A stretch of DNA of 30,009 nucleotides from Nephromyces sp. MM_2019 (lineage: Eukaryota > Apicomplexa > Aconoidasida > Nephromycida), in assembly GCA_015657535.1 (NCBI GenBank), contig JADHZB010001148.1, forward strand, positions 7,631 through 37,639. Reading direction: 5' to 3'. The notes under the pieces are model-generated. The model did no database searches, was not told where the DNA came from, and saw only the letters and a list, made by a program, of their open reading frames with translations. Shown here piece by piece: positions 23,583-30,009 of this stretch. Position numbers and translations under genes: made by a program. Each line of letters opens with the position of its first letter. Position 1 is the stretch's first letter.

Positions 23583-26034
23583 CTTCCTGGACTGTCTAGA
23601 GCCTAATGAAAATAATCCTGTAATCCGCTGGCCCAAAATTCACTTGTTATCTTGAACAGAAAAAGAGCTGCTGTATTGCCGCGCATATTTATCCGTGGAA
23701 CCTCTTTAAGTTTGACCTGTCGTTAGGGCAATTATTGAATTCCGGCACACTAAACTAAGCTCTTTTGAGTTAGTTTTATTATTGGGCATATTTTGTACCG
23801 GCGCTACGTGATAGAGTGCCCTTTTATTAACCACATGCATCCTGATTTTTTTTTAATCCGCTTCACAGTCAAATCTATTTTCTAAGCTTTGAGATTCTCT
23901 TTAATTTCCTACTTTAAAAAAGCTAGTCACATGGTAACTCCATTGTTGAGGTACCGCGCTACTACGTCACTAAACTATCGGCGTTCTGTTTGCATCTTAG
24001 ACCTTGGTTTACGCTGGAATTTTAGCATTTAGATTTCGGCGATTGGCTTCTCGGAAAGTGTTAAATCTGGACTTTGAAAAAAATTTCCGGTTATCATGCA
24101 GCACAAAACCTGCCATGAACCTCGAAGGGATGTGAGCATAACACTTTTTGAAAGCTACAAAGCTTTGGGTTTAAACATATAAATTGATGTAGAAAGCAAA
24201 GCAATATCTAAATGACACGCATTTGAAGCTTTGAGAAGTTGAGTCTCGTAGTTCCCTATCCGCCTTCTCGGGTAGTAGCTTTTTTCAGCAAAAACAAGAG
24301 AAAAGACTTGTAAACATAAAGATACCTACAAAGTGCACAAAATTTGCGAAGCGAGGAAGCGCGATGCGGAAATTATATCCTGAATGAACGCATTAAAGAT
24401 TTGCTAAAATTGGGAACTTTCAAGTCTTGAGCACTATATGCTACCTTCGCTCGGCGGAGACAGCGTGAATTACTGAAGTTACAATTAGAAAATGAGAGAG
24501 GTCGCATAGAATGTTTAACCTCAATAGGTACTAGGAAAGTGTTGCGACCCCAAGTTCATGGTGTGTTGACAACTAGTGTCTGGAACATACGAGAGGCTGC
24601 AGCAGTAAAGCAGACTTTTTTGGAAAATTAGATAGAGAAAGCGCCTACACGACAAGGGACTTCTAATTGGCACGCTGCTAATTTGCGTCATTACCAACCT
24701 TCTAGCAGTCATGATTAACAAAAACACCTCGTTTTTGTCAGTGGAAAACTTGTAGCATTAATGATTAACAACCCCAAGGCTTCCACCATCAACAACTCCT
24801 AGAATTTACAAAATCTTAAGCTGAAAAATTCACACACTACCCGTATTTTCCTTGACCTTCATTCTGATTGCCTGACCCCCTCATTGGTGGACACAAGGCA
24901 TATGAGCTTCAGCTTGTGGCCAAGATACATTCCGTATGTTAGAGCATGCTGTGCTTGTCTTTTTGAAGCTGGGTATACCAATTAAGGAAACCTGCCAAAG
25001 CTGCCGACAACGCATAGTACTATGTACGCGGGTATCACAGGCGTCGGTTGAGCGGAGCATTGCTTTGTGCTATTCCGCGCCTTAGGATTGCAGGGAATCA
25101 GCAGACAAAGAATACCATTGTGTGCATAATAGTAGTACCTGTGAAATCATCGAGGTTACGCAAGCTTAGTAGGTGTATGTCTGGCCTGATGTTCCCAATA
25201 CCTACCTACATTGGTAAGTTTTTGGAAAATTGCTTGCATCGAGTGTAGCAAAGGAGAGTAATGAAATTGGCTAAACCTAGTGAAGTTGGGAAAACTTCAT
25301 AAACTTGGGGAAACTTCATAATCTTGGGAAAAATTCATAAACTTACCCAAACCACACAATCTTACCCAAGCCTCACAATCTTACCCAAACCTCACAATCT
25401 TACCCAAACCTTGATTGCAAACGCACTATTGACATTATATTATGCCTTTTTTGATGCTTCACTATACAAGACAAGATGCTGTATATGTCGCCGCATTAAG
25501 ACGAGGGGCTACCCAAAGCTTCTGATAAATGATTTAGGGAGAAATGAGCCCTGCGGAAAATTATGGCTTTGGAGCTTTTAAAGTGTTTTCAGCGAGTTTG
25601 TGAGATTTGATACTCACAATCACTTGAGTCTTCGACGTATTATGGCAAGAGGAGGTAACTTATTGATTGGGAAGGCAAATATTTAGCCAATAACCTCAAA
25701 TTTGGGAAATTTTGTTCATACGAATCTGCTTGCAATTGTGCGACGGAAAATAGCAGCTTTGCTTACAATTGCAGTAGCTGAATTCGCTTTGTTTCTTATT
25801 TGTAAGTTCAGTGGTTACTTGTGTTACTATCGAATTTGTCAAGTAAATATAGCTCCTGAATATATGGGGGGCATGAATATGAAGAACATCATTTTATATG
25901 TTGTTTTTCCGCCTACAACGTTAACAAACGATTCATCTTGTGGTCCCACCTATGATCCGTTGTTTTATGCTGAAATCTCATTTTTTAGGTTATAAAACCT
26001 AAAGTGACTTGTTTTTTGCGGGTACCTGGAAAAG
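23583..26034. other. Intergenic region between hydrolase and DNA polymerase alpha; no gene supported
   Basis: About 2.4 kb, tail-to-head between two plus-strand genes. Short open frames (24521-24727 minus, 25048-25248, 25324-25581 and 25702-25995 plus) show no domain and no exon-chain support. The frame at 25324 simply translates the 19-bp tandem array. The last few hundred bases should hold the polymerase promoter. Confidence 0.6.
25283..25410. repeat. 19-bp tandem array of about 6.7 units with GGG-type and CCC-type halves
   Basis: Units start at 25283, 25302, 25321, 25340, 25359, 25378 and 25397 (the last partial). The first three follow ATCTTGGGAAAAATTCATA and the last four follow ATCTTACCCAAACCTCACA, with minor changes. 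The two types share the same ends and central A-run but differ in the core, so TTGGG in the first half is complementary to CCCAA in the second half. Confidence 0.85.
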
Positions 26035-29000
26035 ATGAGCAAGTCGAGGAAGTCAGGTATCGCTAGCGCTTTAGCTAACATACAAAGGCAAAGAGCTGGA
26101 AAAGCAAAGGCTTCAGAACAATATGAGGTATCTGCTAAGCTTGAAGTCATTGGGTCCTCATCTGGGGTCTGCTTTATTTAGGGGAGAGTATACGCCACAC
26201 AAAGACACAGCAGACACAGCACATGCACAATAGACACACAGCAGACGCACAATAGGCAAACAAAACAGATGAATATCAGACACTCACAACAGACATACAA
26301 CAGACACACAGAATACACACACAAAGCAGACACTCACAACAGACAACTGACACACAAACACTCAAGCACAAAACTGACACACAACACACAGCACACTATA
26401 AACACAGACAACACAGAACGAAACTTACTTGCGCCCCTCAAGTGTAATTGCTGTTACTTCTCAGATTCCCTCATGTGATTATATTGCAATCAAAATTAAG
26501 AAAATTTCCAATTTACACGTAGAAAACTAAGTTTCTTCTTGAGCAATTCTCCTGTTTTTGAAATAAATTTATGGAAAAGTATAAAAGTAATTACTAAAGG
26601 ATTAAAAAGAAAAAAAAGTTATATATATATCTCTATATCTCTACATCTTTTTGTATATCTCTCTATACTGCTTCATTGTATGGAAGGCTTTTTTATGCAG
26701 GTACACGATGAAAATTCAAACATTTATGAGTTCGTTACGCATGATGAACATCTTGAACTTCGGCGAAACAGCAGGCAACAGCCGTTTCTTGATAATGCGG
26801 CACAAGGTAAGACAGCGTAACTTGGGTTGAATTTAGGATTCTGAGTTCAAGAATAGTCTTTGCTGAAAAAGAGACTTTGCCTACATATTTTCGTCCAGAA
26901 TACAACGATGAAGGATCGGATAGTGAAGAGGAGGGTTCCAACTATGGCGGTTACTCCTCTGATGATTCTGAGGACCAGCGGAAGAAACGCCGGCGAAAAG
27001 CAGTTAATACTGACCTTGCAACAAAAGGTATAGCATCGCATTAAGACAAGTTCATTAGGAGTAGTTTTGTGTGTAGAGCCAGCTCCGTTGAGTCCGCTGC
27101 TATCCGTTTTAAAGTTGATATAACCAATAAATACGCCATTTTTGTTCAAAGCTGTGCTATTTTTCCGCGTGTTCCTTTGCATTTTATTAGAGGTGTAGAG
27201 TGTATTTTTAAGCGATAGCTTACAGTGTGTGTTGGCATCAGCTGGCTTAAGGTAGTAGTTTTGTGTGTGAGAATCAGCGGGCATTAGCTGGCTTAAAACC
27301 TCACTTTTGCGTGTGAGAATCACGAGCATCAGCTGGCTTAAACCCTCACTTTTTGAAGCCACTAGCAACTCAATTTTTTTTTTTTAAGAGTAGTTTTTTA
27401 ATCTGCCAACTATAGCCATAATGCCGCTGATTCTATAGTGTACGCCTGCCTCAATGCGTATTTGAAACCTTATTGGATTGATTAGCCTCTCAAAATGCAG
27501 TTTCTAGCAATTTCACCCACTATTGTCTCTGCAAGCATCGAATTGTGATGTTTCTGCCTAAATTTAGGACCCACAGTCCCCAGAAAAAAAGCAAAGGCAC
27601 TGACTGCTTATCTGAGAGAAATGGCTTCAGAGGTGGAAGTGAAAAGTGTGAGCAAAAAGTATATGAAGATAATTGATTTAATTTTGGCATTAATTGAAGG
27701 GTTATAATTGATAGCTATACATCCTCAAAAATTCCCCTTTTTGTATCTTTAAAGAGAAGAGGCCTCCCTCTAACGGTTTTTTGACGTGTTTTTGCTCTCT
27801 TTTTCAATATGTCATATTGGGCGAATTTACCATTTAAGGGAAGGTTAAAATGATGAAAGTCCTTTTACTAGAAAAAAATGCTTTTTCGCACACACGCAAT
27901 AGTGTAAATTTAACCCATTTTATTGAAAAAATTGATAATATTTAATTAAAAATCAAGGTATGATTGTTCTAGATTAGATATCTAGCTATTCGAGTTTATA
28001 AAAAATACACACTCACTACTGTGTGCACCTGCATACATTCTAAAGAATAATTATTCTTGATGGGCGAAGCTCTCCTCTACTCTTTGAGTGTACGCACTAC
28101 TTTGTTATGAAGAATTGCGATATTTTCCAGGTACCGAACGTGGATGAAGCTTTTTTACAGAGCTTTGATAAGGCGCTGCAGCGCTCTGTGAGTGATACCC
28201 AGCAGAGCTCTTCTTTGTTAAGAAGGAGTGTGTCTCATGGAGATAAAAGCAGCTTAAATAGACGAGAATTTTCTTATAAAGAGAATAGAAAAATTATTGG
28301 GAATCCTGAAACACCACTAACAGACTTTGATTATTTAGAAGAAGATGATTCAACCGAGATGATTAAGCCGCAGAAAAGTATAGGTAATGTTGATGTGTGT
28401 GTGTTGGTGTGTGTCTATGTATTGTTGTGTGTCTAAGTGGTATGTGTCTGAGTAGTGTGTATCTCTAGTGGCGTGTGCGTGTCTGCGTAGCTTTTCTCTG
28501 TGTGTCTGGCTTCTCAATGCTTTCTGCCTTTCAGAATGAGTGCATAAGTTGCGACGGGGGTTACTTTTTTTCTTCAAATTTACGAAAAATTTAAAGTTTG
28601 CCATGAACTTCTTTAATAGTTTGATGTTTTGAGTCATTGTGTGTGTGTTAGCTTCCTCTCACTAACCGTACGCTTCCTAACACTCTCAGGAGAAAATCGC
28701 TGCGAAACCATGCTAAGCGTTAATCATGCTAGGATTAAGAATGAGGAAATGATGGATTATGAGCCTCTTGAGCCTGTGTGTAAGGGAAAAACGGCCAGAG
28801 CTTTCGAAATCGAAGCTGATTTTGACTTGCATGACGCTGGAAATGCAGCTCTGAGACAGAGAATTTCAAGCACTAAGTTGAAGGAAGAAGATATTAAGCT
28901 TTCTAGAGGTGCGCCTTGCATGTGATAAATCACGCAGCTCATCAAAATGTTGACTTTTAGTATGCTTCCACGTCAATTTTGGCGTATTTCAGTCGAGAAA

Positions 29001-30009
29001 AAGTGTGTTAGTCCGTTTTTTTTACTTCTTGTTAGTATATGGAAAATTTTGCGGTGCTCATTGTATGATGTTTAGCTGTTTTTAACAAGCTATTTCAATG
29101 AAGAAGAAGTATATTCAGAGGATTTCGCCATTGAGTAAAGCTATTTCAATGAAGAAGAATCATCCTATCAACATCTCATTAAACCGCAAGGTTGAGCCTC
29201 TACGTTTTTGAATTTTTTAAAGTATTTGATTGCTATTTTTTTTTCTTATTGAATTCATGCGTATTAGGCTTTAACTGAGGATTAGATCATGCTAGATGCT
29301 CAATAGATTTAGATAAGAAGCAGAATGTTTTGCATTAATAATTAGCAAAGATTTGAAGGTTTAATTTGTGCTTTTTATAGATTCCGCTTACTCTACTGAG
29401 GCTTCTTTTAAGGAGTTTGATGTTATGCAGAGCTCATATTATAGTGGTATGTTTGGTAAGCTTAATTAAGGGGTATTTTCGTGAGAACTTGATGTTTTGG
29501 GTAGTTTCAAAGCTATTTTTGGAGTGGGTGCTGCTACTATCGCTGGTAGTCCTACACACACGATTGGTGATTCTCTATTTTATATAGCCTGAATGCGCAT
29601 GTAGCTGATTTCTATGGATTGCAGAGAATGAAGCTTACTTAGTTTAGTAAAGGCTTAAACGCGCGTGTTTATGCTTCTAATTATGCGAATTTCTTCATCT
29701 CTCTAGGAGCCGAGAAATTGAATGAGCGAACTGAAATACGCGATTTTACGCAAGAAGACGGTCTGCTTGCTTTCTACTTCATTGATGCCTGGGAAGACGC
29801 ATCACTAGGGCGTGTTTATCTGTTTGGAAAGGTAAGCAGATGCTAGTGTGTTGATCTTCAAATTTAAGCTTTTTCATTGAATACTTGAAGGGCAGAGCTT
29901 GCTTCTTTTGTTGCAGAAAGGAGGCTCCAAATTTTTTTGGGGTATATGCTATAAAAATTTGACCTGCTAAAGATTTATGTGCGCGTCTCTTTGTGTGTGT
30001 GTTCATGTG
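26035..30009 (+). CDS. POLA1: DNA polymerase alpha catalytic subunit, N-terminal part (C-terminus off window)
   Basis: Catalytic subunit of the polymerase alpha-primase complex, which extends RNA primers at replication origins and on the lagging strand in the nucleus. Exons: 26035-26127, 26701-26806, 26857-27027, 27568-27632, 28131-28383, 28690-28908, 29381-29455 and 29707-29831; 1,107 nt, 369 codons, all GT-AG and in phase. Residues 1-70 match the polymerase alpha N-terminal domain: a basic start, then an Arg-Ala-Gly-Lys-Ala-Lys helix and a Tyr-Glu-Val acidic segment. An Asp/Glu/Ser-rich stretch (about 81-106) precedes a likely nuclear localisation signal, RKKRRRK at 108-114. Residues 124-330 are a polar, weakly conserved linker. 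Residues 348-369 (FYFIDAWED...VYLFGK) are the strongly conserved start of the B-family exonuclease-like fold, as in human POLA1. Polymerase motifs lie beyond the window. Donors at 27632 and 28383 have alternatives; the rest are secure. Confidence 0.87.
26185..26420 (+). repeat. CA-rich degenerate tandem repeat in POLA1 intron 1
   Basis: About 235 bp built from variations on CAGACACACAA and ACTCACAACAGACA, almost lacking G except in CAG and T except in scattered positions. A 19-bp segment is perfectly repeated at 26277-26295 and 26327-26345, giving a higher-order period of 50 bp. It lies wholly within intron 1 (26128-26700). A TATA/TCTC pyrimidine-rich simple repeat follows near 26620-26670, upstream of the acceptor. 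Confidence 0.85.
27235..27341 (+). repeat. About 46-bp tandem repeat, three copies, in POLA1 intron 3
   Basis: GCATCAGCTGGCTTAA at 27235-27250, GCATTAGCTGGCTTAA at 27281-27296 and GCATCAGCTGGCTTAA at 27326-27341 are spaced 46 and 45 bp apart. The spacers between copies 2 and 3 and after copy 3 also share CCTCACTTTT. All copies lie within the intron 27028-27567. Confidence 0.8.
28388..28510 (+). repeat. GT-rich degenerate repeat in POLA1 intron 5
   Basis: Variations on GTGTGTCTAAGTGGT and GTGTGTCTGAGTAGT cover most of the first 130 bp of the intron (28384-28689), starting right after the donor. The sequence is the reverse-complement type of the CA-rich tract in intron 1. A further GTGTGTGTG run occurs near 28637. 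Confidence 0.8.
29087..29159 (+). repeat. 22-bp direct repeat in POLA1 intron 6
   Basis: AAGCTATTTCAATGAAGAAG followed by AA occurs at 29087-29108 and again at 29138-29159, a 51-bp spacing, inside the intron 28909-29380. It is probably a local duplication. Confidence 0.8.
29917..29941 (+). other. POLA1: Possible ninth exon of DNA polymerase alpha
   Basis: A strong acceptor (TTTGTTGCAG) at 29916 is followed in the required phase 0 by codons for Lys-Gly-Gly-Ser-Lys-Phe-Phe-Trp, then a GTATAT donor. A Gly-Ser-Phe type turn is plausible after the conserved FGK of this family. Reading through instead meets a TAA after ten more codons. Too short to be secure, and the next exon is outside the window. 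Confidence 0.3.

Noticed and set aside
25324..25581. 85-codon plus-strand frame with a repetitive N-terminus
   Set aside because: The repetitive part is a translation of the 19-bp non-coding array, and the rest shows no domain or codon pattern.
26847..27368. 173-codon minus-strand frame, the longest in the window
   Set aside because: Antisense to POLA1 exon 3 and the repeat in intron 3; its repetitive N-terminal sequence comes from the 46-bp repeat, and it shows no domain.
27871..27895. Short CACACA and TGTGTG runs elsewhere in POLA1 introns considered as a telomere-like or CRISPR-like array
   Set aside because: They are simple dinucleotide repeats without regular spacers or a telomeric unit.
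28350..28637. His/Thr-rich minus-strand frame
   Set aside because: It is a translation of the GT-rich simple repeat in POLA1 intron 5.

Overview
This 30 kb window looks like nuclear DNA of an apicomplexan parasite or symbiont, probably one of the intron-rich, coccidian-like lineages. The evidence is an AT-rich background, dense GT-AG introns, and a spliced TRAP/MIC2-family surface adhesin, a gene family essentially restricted to Apicomplexa. The species cannot be named from sequence alone. I see no prokaryotic gene organisation, rRNA, tRNA, CRISPR array or transposon. All coding models below were built by hand, by joining GT-AG exons and checking that the reading phase is kept across every junction.

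Region 1 (1-11067, minus strand): one large gene with 14 recognised exons and an intact frame of 1,020 codons, running off the left edge. The product has a signal peptide, a linker of about 60 residues, one von Willebrand factor A (vWA) domain with a complete metal-binding MIDAS site, ten thrombospondin type-1 (TSP1) repeats and an acidic, low-complexity stalk. This is the layout of the gliding-motility and invasion adhesins TRAP and MIC2, with more TSP1 repeats than the classical members. The transmembrane segment and cytoplasmic tail would lie left of base 1.

Region 2 (11068-17307): about 6.2 kb between two divergently transcribed genes. I find no supportable gene. It contains a TGCATGCA site 111 bp upstream of the adhesin start codon, an imperfect palindrome and some GC-richer patches.

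Region 3 (17308-23582, plus strand): an eight-exon gene for a 240-residue cytosolic-type alpha/beta hydrolase with a complete Ser-Asp-His triad. Seven exons are well supported; the tiny first exon is tentative.

Region 4 (23583-26034): about 2.4 kb intergenic. Its only clear structure is a seven-unit, 19-bp tandem array whose core switches from GGG to CCC halfway along.

Region 5 (26035 to the right edge, plus strand): the N-terminal third or so of the DNA polymerase alpha catalytic subunit, in eight exons (369 codons) plus one possible further exon. Its introns carry a long CA-rich tract, a GT-rich tract of opposite polarity and several short tandem repeats.

The three genes have unrelated roles (host-cell adhesion and motility, a metabolic or signalling hydrolase, replication priming), as expected for ordinary eukaryotic neighbours. 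The most distinctive item is the ten-TSP1 adhesin. I do not see evidence for a new multi-gene system.
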